DNA from: Abyssogena phaseoliformis symbiont OG214
GTDB taxonomy: Bacteria > Pseudomonadota > Gammaproteobacteria > PS1 > Pseudothioglobaceae
Length of the DNA stretch: 64,000 nt
NCBI RefSeq assembly: GCF_016592595.1
Contig: NZ_AP012977.1
Coordinates: 62,001-126,000 of the forward strand
Direction of reading: 5' to 3'
In this document: positions 30,314 through 40,297 of the stretch, one piece after another
Layout of the letters: the number at the start of each line of letters is the position of its first letter
How positions within the stretch are numbered: the first letter of the stretch is position 1
The notes under the pieces: generated by a model
The model's input: the letters and a program-made list of their open reading frames with translations, nothing else
Told to the model about the DNA's origin: nothing
Database searches by the model: none
Position numbers and translations under genes: made by a program

Positions 30314-31304
30314 ATGCTTACTGCTGAACACATCAATAGATTAACGAATGAAATAACTGATGTGATTGAGCAAGCAGGTACTACACCAAACACTAACAAC
30401 CAATTGTCAAGTGCAATTAGAAATATTGCTGTTCAACACACAACTGGGGTTGATAACAACTTAACAAGCACGGCGACAGACAGAGTGTTGAGCAGTAAGC
30501 AAGGCAAGGCACTCAAAGGTTTAATTGATAATATCAACACATTGCTCACTTCTAGCGATGTGTCACTTGATTCTATACAAGAGCTGGTTGATTTTATCAA
30601 AGCAAATAGAACAACGCTTAATGCTTTAGGTATCCCAAGCATCTCTGGATTGCAAACAGCACTAAATAACAAAGTTGATGATAATCAAGTGCTAACAAAT
30701 GTACCAGTCAATGCTAAGTTTACTGATACAACATATTCAGTGGCTGATGGTGGTCTAACTGAGCGTAACTTTACAGGTTCGTTAAAAAACAAATTGGACG
30801 GTATGGAGGCTAATGCTAATAATAATCCAACTTGTTATTGGAACACAGCTGGTACTTACACAGTAACCTTATCGGCAGGAAAATATTTCATGCCCTGTGG
30901 AGGAGGCAGTGGTGGAAGGTCGCCATCATATTCAGGTTCATCAGGTGGCACTTCATCAATAGGCTCTTATATAACAGCAACAGCAACAGGAGGAGGAGGT
31001 GGCTACACTTCAAGGCGGAGCTCTAATTATCCTATTTCTGGCGCATCAGCTGGAGGTGCTGGTGGTAGGTCAGCAACATCAACAACGGATGTTGCACTAT
31101 TAATTATGTTTGGTTATGGATATAGGTGTAGTTCATCAGGAATTACTAGTAATGGGGAAACATATTGCCCAACTATTAGTTGAAATCCCTGTCACTTTAA
31201 TAGTGGATCCTAGTGGAACAAAAGGTGGTCACAACGATTTTCCAAATGGAACGTATTCATCAGGTGGTGGTGGCTATACATACATATCAAAACTAGCAGA
31301 CTAA
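30314..31304 (+). pseudogene. Glycine-rich tail fibre protein, frameshifted near the C-terminus
   Basis: The first 200 residues are helix- and repeat-rich fibre sequence ('GVDNNLTSTATDRVLSSKQG' and 'FTDTTYSVADGGLTERNF', common in phage fibres). A glycine/serine-rich tip follows. The first frame ends at 31183, but the neighbouring frame continues to 31304 with 'NGTYSSGGGGYTYISKLAD', which is the plausible true C-terminus. At least one frameshift lies between about 31080 and 31180. Glycine-rich tips of this kind bind the receptor in other fibres. Confidence 0.65.
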
Positions 31305-31306
31305 TC

Positions 31307-31786
31307 ATGAAAAAAGCTCTAATTAACAACAATAAAGTAATTCAAATATCAGACGAGTTTGAAGTTGCCGATGATTTTTTCTGGGCAAAATTGGCAGGTG
31401 GTGTAAGTGTTGGCGATACCGTCGGTGATGCTTATCCGAGCAAATACAAAATTGATGATAACAAACTAATTGTCACTAAAGCAACCAAGACACAACCGCA
31501 AGCAGAAATAGATAAAAATATTACCGACAAACTTAATGATTTCTCGAATCAACTAAAAACTGAAACAGAAAAAGAAGTTAAAAAGCACAAATTTTAGGAT
31601 ATTAACTCTATAAGGCTTTATGCGCTTAATAGTAACTTTATTTTAAACAATGTAGCAGTTAAGTTATCAAAATGGGAAGACGAGCAAATAAAGAATTTCA
31701 TTAGCAAGGAAAATCAAGTTACAGATGGTGAATTAGACATAGATGATTTATCATTTGATAAAGCGTTTACTAGTTTTAAGTTGTAA
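31307..31786 (+). pseudogene. Unidentified phage protein after the fibre gene, interrupted by TAG
   Basis: Starting 2 bp after the fibre stop, the frame gives 96 residues (MKKALINNNKVIQISDEFEV and 'VSVGDTVGDAYPSKYKID'), then a TAG at 31595-31597. The same frame continues for 62 more codons, ending 'DKAFTSFKL' at 31786. A protein of about 159 residues with one stop is the simplest reading. Its position after a fibre gene suggests a fibre-assembly or small structural role, which is inferred from position only. Confidence 0.5.
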
Positions 31787-31810
31787 AAAATTAATAATAA
31801 AAGGAGCAAT

Positions 31811-32880
31811 ATGCCATACAATCATGGAATAAGGTCTAAACAAGACTAAAATGATACAAGAGCCATTAAAGATGTGCCAATTAGTTTAATCTGCATTATT
31901 GGAACAGCAGCAGATGCAACAGATAAATACCCATTAGACACGCCTGTGTTAATTAGTGTTGCATCTAATGCGGCGTATGCTGCTTTAGGCACTGCAGGCA
32001 CTTTGCAAAAAGCATTAGATGACGTGCGTGACCAAATTGGTGCGAATGTGGTAATTATTCGTATTGAGCACAGTGGTACAGCCGATGAACTGACATCACG
32101 AATGACAGAAAAAGTACAGTTGCTGCGAGGTGTTGAGTCGGTGGTGGGTGAGAAGTCAAAAGTGTTAATTACGCCAGGCTTTACTACTATCCAAAAAATA
32201 AAAGCTAATCCTGTGATGGCTGAGGTGCTAAGCGTTGCAGATGGACTGCGTGCGATGGTCATTGCTGATGGCACGAATATTAACAATACTGATGCTATTC
32301 AAGCGCGCTCGCATTACGGTTCTAAACGCTTAGTAATTGTTGACCCTGGCGTTAAAGTTTGGGATACAGTAACTAATGATTATGCCTTAGCTCGCATTGC
32401 GGGGGTCTGTTTACTAAAAATGATGCTGAGCGTAGTACATTTCACAGCCTAAGCAACATGAATATTAAAGGTATTAGTGGTACTAGTCGTCCGATTCAGT
32501 ATGCTACTAGTGGTGTTAATTCTGAGCATAATTTACTCAATAAAAATCAAATCAGAACAATTGTGAACAGCGGCGGGTATCGTTATCTTGGTACTGATAC
32601 TTGCGATGTGACTGACAGTAATAATCGCTTCATCAGTGCGGTGCGTGATGGTGATGCAATTGATGATGCGGTAGAGGCTGGTATTCAATGAGCACTAGAC
32701 CGCAATATTACTAAGCCATTCCTTGAAGATGTAACAGCGACAATTCAAGGTTTCATAGACAACAAAATTGCACAAGGTCAAGTTTATTTTAATAATGACT
32801 ATGCCATCCCGACACCTGCGGTGGATACTGTTGTTACGTGTAAGGTCAATTACGGCCTTAGTAAAGGTATTTTTAACTAA
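31811..32880 (+). pseudogene. Contractile tail sheath protein (gpFI-like), broken
   Basis: A GGAGC ribosome site and ATG at 31811 begin 'MPYNHGIRSKQD', then TAA at codon 13, then the same frame reads 'VPISLICIIGTAADA', 'RDQIGANVVIIRIEHS' and 'SHYGSKRLVIVDPGVKVWD', the P2 gpFI sheath pattern. A frameshift near 32403 moves to 'FTKNDAERSTFHSLSNMN' and 'INTGGYRYLGTDTC'-like sequence (NSGGYRYLGTDTC). A TGA at 32689-32691 follows, then the C-terminal 'DRNITKPFLEDVTATIQ' part to 32880. Three lesions rule out a working sheath. Confidence 0.85.
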
Positions 32881-32897
32881 AAAGGAATCAAGTTGTC

Positions 32898-33588
32898 ATG
32901 AGTAGGCAACAATTAGATTGTCAACTGTTGTTGATGAGGCAAATTTTGCAAAAGCTAAAGATTTTGCTCGTGAATATTCACAGACACACTTGTGACTAAT
33001 GAAACCAGAATGGTGAATATTCAGTATGCGCTTAACTCGGCTGGGGGTTAGGTGCACAAGCGTCTATGATAGGCACTGAGATTGTTGAAAAAGTAGCTAA
33101 AGTGACTAACGGCTCAGCTGAAGGCGTGGGTAAAGTGGTGGGTGTTGTGTTTAATAATATGGCAAGCACAATTGAGGGTAATACTAAACAAAAATTAACA
33201 CGAATTGGAGACTTATTAATTATAAGACGCAGCTGAAGTTTCAAATACGCGATTTTGGACAGTTGGGTGAGTCATTTGCTAGGGTGCTAAGGGCGCACTG
33301 TTAAGTATAAAGTTGCACTTGATCAGAACAGCAACTGTATTAGGTCAGCTCAATACATCTGGCATTCAAGGCTCTTTGGCGGGTACTTCATTCAACGCTA
33401 TTTTAAGACAAATGGGCAGGTCTACTGAAGCGCTCGATTTTGAAATTGAGCGTGATGCAAATGGCAACATGGATATGATTAAAACCATTGAAAAAACCAA
33501 AACAGTTATACCAAAAATTAAACCAAAGGCAGTCGCTGAGAATTTTAAAAAACAAGTTAAGACCACTGGCGATTACAATAGCGACTAA
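32898..33588 (+). pseudogene. Tail tape-measure protein (gpT-like) fragments
   Basis: The tail tube gene expected after the sheath is absent. From the ATG at 32898, fragments in several frames match the conserved core of TP901-type tape-measure proteins: 'STVVDEANFAKAKDFARE', 'VTNGSAEGVGKVVGVVFNNM', 'IRDFGQLGESFARV', and finally 'GIQGSLAGTSFNAILRQMGR' with 'ERDANGNMDMIKTIEK'. A full tape measure is several hundred residues and has membrane segments not seen here. Many indels and large deletions are evident. Confidence 0.72.
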
Positions 33589-33590
33589 AT

Positions 33591-33858
33591 TGTGGTAGAC
33601 GACAGAAAGTATGAATCATATAATGATGACGGGTGTATTAACGGGTATTTCAACACGCTTGCAAGCTGAGGGCGTGCAAAGAATGGGTTATGTGGCTCCC
33701 ACTTGTTGCTATATGTAAAAAAAGGCTGGGCACATGCCGATAACTTAGCACAAAGACTGTGGTGTGTTGATGAAGTCAAGCAACTAAAACCTTATCAATT
33801 GACAGCGGTTATTAATGAATTTCGAGCTCAAAACAAAGACGCAGGTGTACCGTTATGA
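33591..33858 (+). pseudogene. Possible GemA/gp16-like (DUF1018) fragment
   Basis: Broken frames before gpD end with 'KKGWAHADNLAQRLWCVDEV' followed by 'KQLKPYQLTAVINEF', a pattern like the C-terminus of Mu GemA/gp16-type proteins. In Mu these lie in the early region, so finding one between tape measure and gpD would indicate rearrangement; an alternative is an unrecognised gpU/X. The stop overlaps the gpD ATG (ATGA). Confidence 0.35.
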
Positions 33859-34802
33859 AGCCGAATTTCAAACTACTAGCTGACAATCAAGACATTACTG
33901 ATGCTATTAGGTCAAGATTTGTATCATTGACGCTGTCTAACGATGGTATTAAAAATGACACACTAAGTATTGTCATTGACGATAGAGGTAACGAGGTGGT
34001 GCTCCCACGCACAGACGTTGAGATTGAGTGCTGGTTAGGTTATGGTGATGATCTGTACAACAAAGGTAGCTTTGAAGTTGATGAGGTGATTACATCGGGC
34101 ATATCAGTATTATTGCAAAAGGCTCTAGGATTAACAAGTCACTCAAATCAATCACGCACGCACGCGAACATACAATAACACAACACTAAGTGATTTAATC
34201 AACACTATCGTCAAGCGTAATGTGCTAGATTCTAAAGTTAGCGAATTCTTAACAGACATGCCCATTAATCAATTAAATCAAAACAACGAAACTGACTTAA
34301 ACTTGCTCACTAGATTGAGTGGCAATTACGATGCAAAATTTAAGTCTATCAGCTCTACTTTGCTAGGCTATTCAAAAGATGATTTTAAAAAAGTAAGCGG
34401 TGAAGCACTGAAGCCTATTTTCATAAGTAAAGGTGATTGCTCTCGTTGGAACTTTAGTCAAACTGACAGACCCAAATATGATGCAGTTATTACTAAGTGA
34501 CGGGATAACGAGACTGGAGAGACTAAATAAGTACAATTAGCTCAGGTGAGAACATCTACTCGCTTAAAACAATCTTTGCATCGCGAGAGGAGGCAAATGA
34601 CAAGGCGACAACTAAATATAACGACTTAATGCATGGACGCATTAGCGGTAGTTTGACAACCGTTGGCAATCCAAAAATAGCCAGTGAGTTTGAGATTCAA
34701 TTGATTGGCTTTAGATTTAATGATTTTAAGTGCGAAAGCTGCGCACATGTGCTTGACGAACAAGGTTATAAAACATCGATTAAATTGCTTAATAAGAAAT
34801 GA
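33855..34802 (+). pseudogene. Late control/baseplate hub protein gpD, broken
   Basis: The start is clear: MKPNFKLLADNQDITDAI, then 'IVIDDRGNEVVLPRTDVE' and 'WLGYGDDLYNKGSFEVDEV', the gpD hub pattern. A frameshift near 34135 leads to 'TYNNTTLSDLINTIVKR' and 'NNETDLNLLTRLSGNYDA', a stop follows at 34498-34500, and the last part 'SSGENIYSLKTIFASREEA' to 'EQGYKTSIKLLNKK' closes the gene at 34802. Length would be near normal (about 315 residues) without the lesions. It is the last phage gene, as in P2 order. Confidence 0.85.
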
Positions 34803-34869
34803 TTAATCATTGATTAAGTACAAATTAAAATTACTTTATTTTATGTATCATTTTTTTTATTTTTTTATT

Positions 34870-34914
34870 TTTTTGATAGACAAGTAGTTTTGTTGATAAT
34901 TTTTGATAGACAAG
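34870..34914 (+). repeat. Two 15-bp direct repeats 30 bp apart at the phage/mpl boundary
   Basis: TTTTTGATAGACAAG occurs at 34870-34884 and again at 34900-34914, in the AT-rich 170 bp between the end of gpD and the truncated mpl. They could be remnants of an attachment or integrase-binding site, or simple duplication. No gene is visible in 34803-34976. Confidence 0.5.
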
Positions 34915-34976
34915 GAAGATAGTTAAAAATAATTTTGCAAAACAAACTTAAAACTTTTGTAAAATCAAACGCGGCT

Positions 34977-36134
34977 TACACTAATCACAATGCTTGGCCG
35001 CAGTATTAAGATTTGATTGGCATTTTTAAGCCCATCCACTAAAGTTTGCTGATGCACACCAGACTGCATGGTATTAGACCTTAGCTCCAAAATAAGCAAT
35101 AATAGGCTCATCAGTCACTTTTACACGTAAACCCTCAATCGTTGTTTTAATGGCACTAGGATGATGGGCAAAGTCATCATACAAAGTAATGGATTCGGTT
35201 TGGTGCTTGACCTCCAAGCAACGCTTCACCCCTTTAAAATTACTTAATGCCTCGTAAGCTACATCAACTGGCATGCCAACGTGGTGTGCACTATAAATAG
35301 CGTACAATCCATTTTCCATATTATGCTCGCCCAATAAATGCCATGATTCCTGGGGACTGCCTTCAACGTTAAATTTTGCGCCTGTTTTTGTACTTGTTAG
35401 CATTTGAGTTGCCAAGGCTTGTTCCTCAGACCAGATACCTTGTTTTAGCACCGCCTTAATATTTGCATTATTTTGTGGATAAATAACCAAGCCATTACTA
35501 GGTATGGTGCGAATCAAATAGTGGAATTGTTTTTGAATGTCTTTGAGTGAGTCAAAAATATCTGCGTGGTCAAATTCTAAATTATTAATCACTAATATTT
35601 TTGGGTGATAATGAACAAACTTAGAGTGTTTGTCAAAAAAAGCTGTATCGTACTCATCAGCCTCAATCACAAAAAAGTTAGCATCAGTTAAACGAGATGA
35701 CACGCCAAAATTTTGTGCAACACCGCCAATTAAAAAACTAGGGTTGTAACCAGCAAATTCAAGTATCCAAGCCAACATACTAGCCGTGGTAGTTTTTCCA
35801 TGAGTGTCTGACACGCCCCAGCATCCATTTATCATGCAATACGTTTTTACTTAGCCACTGCGGCGCCTGAGGTATACGAATATTTCTGGGTGAGGATTTC
35901 CTCCACGCACGCATTGCCACGAGACAGGGCATTGCCAATAATAAATAAAGCAGCCCTGGGTTAATCTTTAATTTTGTAGTTTTGCGTATAATTAATATTT
36001 TGCTCGTCAAGCTGGGTGCTCATTGGCGGATATACACCTTGATCCATTCCAGTAACTTGATGTCCCATTTGTTTGGCAATCAAAGTAAGTGAGCCCATAA
36101 ACGTACCAGCAATACCAAGAATATGAATGTACAT
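34977..36134 (-). pseudogene. mpl: mpl (murein tripeptide ligase), broken and C-terminally truncated
   Basis: Mpl joins recycled tripeptide to UDP-MurNAc. From the ATG at 36134 the reading is [20 protein letters not shown], then a TAA after 'NYKIKD', with the same frame continuing 'ALFIIGNALSRGNACVEEIL'. A shift follows to 'PQWLSKNVLHDKWMLG', then another before 'VSDTHGKTTTASMLAWILE' (ATP loop) and 'FVIEADEYDTAFFDKHSKF', the Mpl signature. Near 35090 another shift is needed to read 'LRSNTMQSGVHQQTLVDGL'. The sequence stops matching at about 34977, some 70-90 residues short of a normal Mpl end, beside the phage remnant. The ATG overlaps the msrB stop. Confidence 0.88.
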
Positions 36135-36499
36135 TATGAGGGTTTAAAATCAAGTGAAGCAGAGTTAATGCAATAGCGGCTGCCACTTGAGGTAAGACCA
36201 TCAGGGAAAACATGCCCAAGGTGAGCATTACAATTAGCACATCTTGTTTCAACTCGGCTCATGCCGTGTGAATTATCAGTGATTAATTTAATATTATCAG
36301 CGTTTGAAACATCAGAAAAACTAGGCCAGCCCGTGCCTGAATCAAACTTAGCATTAGATGAAAATAAAACCTGATTGCAACACACACAAAGATAATCCCC
36401 TTGGTCATGATGGTTGCAATATTTGCCAATAAACGGTGTTTCAGTACCTGCTTGTTGCGTGATTCTAAACTGTTCTGGGGTTAGTTTATTTAAATCCAT
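36134..36499 (-). CDS. msrB: Peptide-methionine (R)-S-oxide reductase
   Basis: MsrB repairs oxidised methionine in proteins. It has 121 residues. Two zinc-binding CxxC pairs (CVCC and CANC), [26 protein letters not shown] and the catalytic cysteine in [10 protein letters not shown] are all present. The start lies divergent from cca with 42 bp between. It runs directly into mpl with a TAATG overlap, so mpl shared its transcript. Confidence 0.96.
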   Translation of the reverse strand: MDLNKLTPEQFRITQQAGTETPFIGKYCNHHDQGDYLCVCCNQVLFSSNAKFDSGTGWPSFSDVSNADNIKLITDNSHGMSRVETRCANCNAHLGHVFPDGLTSSGSRYCINSASLDFKPS

Positions 36500-36541
36500 T
36501 CGTGTATTATATGAGAATTAATAAAAATTTTCCCATTGAGT

Positions 36542-37630
36542 ATGAAAGTTTATTTAGCTGGTGGTGCAGTACGTGACTGCTTGTTGGGTATTGCAGATGA
36601 CAACACTGAAAAAGATTGGGTTGTGGTTGGTTCATCCAGTGCTGAAATGTTGGATTTAGGTTATCGGCAAGTTGGTAAAGATTTTCCTGTTTTTCTACAT
36701 CCTGGCACGCAAGAAGAATATGCACTTGCTCGATTAGAGCGAAAAATTGGCAAAGGTTACAAGGGCTTTGAATTTGATACCTCAAAAATAGTAACACTTG
36801 AACAGGACTTATCTCGCCGTGACTTAACCATTAATGCAATGGCACAAAAAGCAGGCGAGCTATTTGACCCATTTAACGGCCAAGAAGATTTAAACAATGG
36901 CATTTTACGCCATGTATCTGATGCCTTTAGCGAAGACCCAGTGCGGGTATTGCGCGTGGCTCGATTTGCAGCACGCTTTAAAAAGTTTGGCTTTAAAGTA
37001 GCACACCAAACCCACCAATTAATGAGCCAAATGGTTATCTCAGGTGAGGTTGATACCCTCACCCCTGAACGTGTGTTTAAAGAACTCAACAAAGCTTTAT
37101 CGTACGAAACGCCATCAGCATTTTTTAAAGTATTAACCGTTTGTGGCGGCTATCAAAAAGTTTTCCCCAGTCTTGATAATCAAGCACACCAAAATCATAG
37201 TAATTCATTTGAGTTTTTAGATAATCTTAATACTAATAAGGCGCATATTAAATTCTCCATTTGGCTTAAAGATGAGAACAGACATAATATTAAAGTCTTA
37301 TGCAACACCATTAAATGCCCTAAACAATATCAGCAACTATCCGAACTTACCAGTCAGTTTTACCAATTTTCACAGGATTTCACCAATCAATCAAGCAATG
37401 AAATATTTGATTTTTTTACCAAAACTGATGCCCTTAGGCGCAAAGATAGATTTGAAGATTTACTCACTACATTTCAACTATTAGCGATTGATATTGCACC
37501 CATCAAACATCTAAGAGATTCACTTAAAGATATTGATATATCTAAACTAGATAAGTCAGATATTGGTAAAGCCATTCAAATAGAGAGAAAATTAATCATT
37601 GACTTGTTCCTTAAAACAGCAAAGAAGTAG
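36542..37630 (+). CDS. cca: CCA-adding tRNA nucleotidyltransferase
   Basis: This enzyme adds or repairs the 3' CCA of tRNA. The frame extends to a TTG at 36536, but the ATG at 36542 begins the conserved [16 protein letters not shown], so it is preferred (362 residues). The catalytic acidic pair lies in EKDWVVVG, followed by [10 protein letters not shown] and the ATP/CTP-selecting region '[15 protein letters not shown]'. Its length is near that of E. coli Cca without a complete C-terminal HD domain. Intact between broken neighbours. Confidence 0.93.
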   Translation: MKVYLAGGAVRDCLLGIADDNTEKDWVVVGSSSAEMLDLGYRQVGKDFPVFLHPGTQEEYALARLERKIGKGYKGFEFDTSKIVTLEQDLSRRDLTINAMAQKAGELFDPFNGQEDLNNGILRHVSDAFSEDPVRVLRVARFAARFKKFGFKVAHQTHQLMSQMVISGEVDTLTPERVFKELNKALSYETPSAFFKVLTVCGGYQKVFPSLDNQAHQNHSNSFEFLDNLNTNKAHIKFSIWLKDENRHNIKVLCNTIKCPKQYQQLSELTSQFYQFSQDFTNQSSNEIFDFFTKTDALRRKDRFEDLLTTFQLLAIDIAPIKHLRDSLKDIDISKLDKSDIGKAIQIERKLIIDLFLKTAKK

Positions 37631-37633
37631 CAT

Positions 37634-37861
37634 CAAAAAAAACTAAATTAGTAATCAGAAATTTAAGAAAAATTGATCAACGCTATAGGCAAAAAATAGA
37701 ACAAGCAATTATTGATTTACCAAAGGGCGATGTTAAAAAAATACAAAATCAAAATAATGGTTATAGATTAAGGGTTGGCAGATATCGAGTGTTATTTAGT
37801 ATAGTACAGTATGCACATCATTATTCACACCATTAAACCCAGAGGCGATGCTTATAAATAA
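37634..37861 (+). pseudogene. RelE-type toxin remnant
   Basis: No start codon is visible, but the frame reads VIRNLRKIDQRYRQKIEQAI, 'DVKKIQNQNNGYRLRVGRYR' and 'VLFSIV', the RelE/ParE core, and after a frameshift near 37808 ends 'IIIHTIKPRGDAYK' at 37861. The pattern matches toxins that precede an XRE-type antitoxin. Loss of the start plus a frameshift make it dead. Confidence 0.72.
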
Positions 37862-37870
37862 GGGGACATT

Positions 37871-38226
37871 ATGCAAACATTGACACTAGATAATAACAGC
37901 ACTGAATACGCCATCATCCCTATGGATGAATATAAATTAATGACACGCCAACTTGAGCAATACAAGATTTAGCTGATGTGGTACAAATCAAACAAGCCAT
38001 TAAAAATGGGTGAAGAGGAACTTATACTAAATGACGTGGCTATGCAACTAGCCAATACGGACAAACTCATTAAAGTGTGGTGAGGATATCGTAAGATTAA
38101 TTTGACTCAACTTAGCGACAAAACTCATATTAACACCAACGCTACTACGCATTGAAAATAATTTAAAAGAGCCAAGTGTGGAGCAATTGCAGGCGCACTT
38201 AATCTTGATATAAGCGATCTGGTTTA
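37871..38226 (+). pseudogene. Antitoxin (XRE-type HTH) remnant paired with the RelE remnant
   Basis: From ATG at 37871: MQTLTLDNNSTEYAIIPMDE, a broken middle ('MTRQLEQYK' then stop), then pieces in other frames such as 'NDVAMQLANTDKLIKVW', 'YRKINLTQLSDKTHINT' and 'EQLQ...ALNLDISDLV', the helix-turn-helix layout of a HigA/XRE-like antitoxin. The toxin-first order fits HigBA-type modules. Several stops and frameshifts are present. Confidence 0.62.
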
Positions 38227-38250
38227 ATCGTTGATATTTACAAAATTAGA

Positions 38251-39112
38251 TTAATTGCTCAGTTGTGTTGCATAAAAGGCAATACCTCCTTTATTCAATT
38301 TTATTAAGTAATTAATACTTGTATCTCCGCATTCCCTACATTTAGCCAAACGATTTAATCTTTTCTTTACAAAGGCTATTCGGTTAGGGTTTGCAAGTAA
38401 GCAAGTTACTCTTTCACCTAAATAGTTTAATTCTTCTTCTGTGATTTTATAATGCCTAGAATAGCGTGCTTTAACATAGGCTTGTTTGAGTAGTTGAAAG
38501 CAGCGGCGTTTAAGCCTATACTGTCTTGTGGAAAAATATCAATTAATGACTCATCTTGATGAACGGCCATTGAGCCAAGTTGTTGTAAGTTATGGGTATA
38601 AGGTTTGTATTGGGTCAGTACTAAAGGAAAGACAAGAATAATAGTGTTCAGTTGCTTGGTAAAGTATAAAGACTGCTTTTTTGTAATACTGTTTATCATT
38701 TTTATAAAACACAACTCCTTGGTTTTATAATATCAGTAAAGAAGTATTGCTCTTCTTTAAGTGCGCTATTTACCTCATCTGAAGTATGCACAATTAAATT
38801 GCACTCTAGCTTAAAAGCGGTGGCAAAAAAAATTCTAACCTTATCCTCAATCGTATCCCACAAATCATACTTTGTGCCTAAGTCAAATTGATTAACAATC
38901 ACTAAAAATATCATAATCACTAATATAACCAGTATGTGGCTTATTTACCCGTTGCCGTGTGAGCCGTAAAGAATAACCTTAACTAACTTACCTATTTTTC
39001 TCTTGCCTGAAGTGTGCTTCACAACCCCATCAAACTCCTCACGAATCACTTGGACAATTTACCTTACTTGGGTTGCTTGTTGCTGGGTAAATGGCTTAAA
39101 GAGTCTTTCATT
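38251..39112 (-). pseudogene. Nucleotidyltransferase-HEPN domain protein, broken
   Basis: Reading from an ATG at 39112: 'MKDSLSHLPSNKQ', broken, then 'VQVIREEFDGVVKHTSGKRK', 'LVKVILYGSHGNG' (nucleotidyltransferase loop, usually GSHARG), 'VIVNQFDLGTKYDLWDTIED', 'LECNLIVHTSDEVNSALKEE' and 'YFFTDII'. After further shifts comes the HEPN part 'LTQYKPYTHNLQQLGSMA' and 'DIFPQDS', ending 'RHYKITEEELNYLGERVTCL' before the stop at 38251. This layout is known from proteins joining a MNT-type nucleotidyltransferase and a HEPN domain, related to MNT-HEPN toxin-antitoxin systems. Stops, shifts and an internal deletion are present. Confidence 0.7.
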
Positions 39113-39364
39113 TGGTTTGCTTGAAAATGCTCGTTGATAGGTGTTGGTATGGATTATACAGACACAACGATAAGCACAAGGCAAGAGGATAAACTTTGGA
39201 TTTTTTATTCTTTATTTGAGTACTGAGGCATAAGGCTTTGCTGAGTGTTTTTAATTAATATTTGCGTCCTTCATTTTGTGCCATTTTTTACTGGGCTTTA
39301 TTTAATTCACACTGATCTTTTTATATTTATATACGCCTTAACAAAGGTTTTTGTTTGGGTAAAG

Positions 39365-39796
39365 TTAATTGGCCTTGTTATGCGTTGCCTTGTTTGCAAT
39401 TGAAGCATCAAATTTTGCTTTATTTATTACGAACCGCTCATGCTGCCCTTTGGAGATTAAATCTATTTCATCATGCGCTTCTACAGAAAATAATAATTTT
39501 CTTCCATCAACTTTGATTAATTCAACTGTAGCTGTAACTTCAAGACCTGTCGGGGTTGCAGCATCGTGGCTGACATTAATATGAATGCCAACAGTCTGCC
39601 CTTTGGCCAATCAAGGCGAGGATTAATTGCTTTTATACATACCCACTCTAACAAATTCAACCAAGAATCCAGTCGCAAACACCTCAGGCATCACAACAAA
39701 TTCTTCTGACTCTGGGTAGAGGGCTGGAACTGTCTTTGAATTTGGTACAACAAACTTATGTTCGTATCTAATGCCTGGTTTCAATGTGTCTTTCAA
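39365..39796 (-). pseudogene. Thioesterase-family (hot-dog fold) protein, single frameshift
   Basis: A TTG start at 39796 behind an AGGAGA ribosome site gives 'LKDTLKPGIRYEHKFVVPNS', 'PALYPESEEFVVMPEVFATG', then one frameshift near 39650 ('LLEWVCIKAINPRLDWPKG' in the second frame) leads to GQTVGIHINVSHDAATPTG and 'ELIKVDGRKLLFSVEAHDE', the pattern of small acyl-CoA thioesterases of the fluoroacetyl-CoA type. The total of about 143 residues is normal. The substrate is unknown. Confidence 0.68.
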
Positions 39797-40056
39797 TTAT
39801 TTCTCCTATTGCACATAACGGACCTGCCTCCTTGTTCCAATTAGATATTTCTATCAATTTAGTTTCAAGATTATTTTTTGCCTGCAGCAACTCTTGATTT
39901 TTAGACTGGAGCGTAAACAGCGTTCCTTGGAGTGATAAGATGGAATTATTTAATTCAGCAGCCTTTGCTTTTACCTCAGAGTCTACTTTACCTGAGACAA
40001 TAAGATTGGTTAACTCACAGTGCTGTGATCGTACTTAATGCTGCTGTTACATCCAT
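39768..40056 (-). pseudogene. Small coiled-coil protein, frameshifted
   Basis: From ATG 40056 (after GAGAGGAAGAAA) the frame reads MDVTAALSTITAL and then a stop; the next frame continues 'LTNLIVSGKVDSEVKAKAAE' and 'LQSKNQELLQAKNNLETKLI', a heptad-rich coiled coil. Similar short helical proteins occur in prophages and plasmids, but no function is known to me. Its end overlaps the start of the thioesterase gene. Confidence 0.45.
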
Positions 40057-40297
40057 TTTCTTCCTCTCATCTAACCATTATTAGAAGATATGTTTCCTTA
40101 TATTGCGATATCAAAATAAAGCTATGTAAAAAATGATGTTTCCAGCTGTTTTTAAAAATAAAGGGCTTAGATAACTTTTTACTTAATATGTGATATTAAG
40201 AATATAAAACATATTTGCACAACTCAATTTAGACTTCACGTATTGTAACAGATGGATCTTGTTATTTGGTGAGCGCATGATTTAAGAGATTGAGTGA

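Noticed and set aside
31846-32286. A 146-codon frame on the minus strand inside the sheath remnant
   Set aside because: The plus strand carries the recognisable sheath sequence; the reverse frame has no ribosome site or motif.
23985-34802. A complete, inducible prophage
   Set aside because: No integrase, terminase, portal, capsid, tube or lysis gene was found, and most tail genes carry stops or frameshifts.
34870-34914. A CRISPR array
   Set aside because: Only two 15-bp copies with a 15-bp gap are present; no further units and no cas genes in the window.
36757-37092. A 111-codon minus-strand frame inside cca
   Set aside because: Antisense to the catalytic domain of cca; no independent features.
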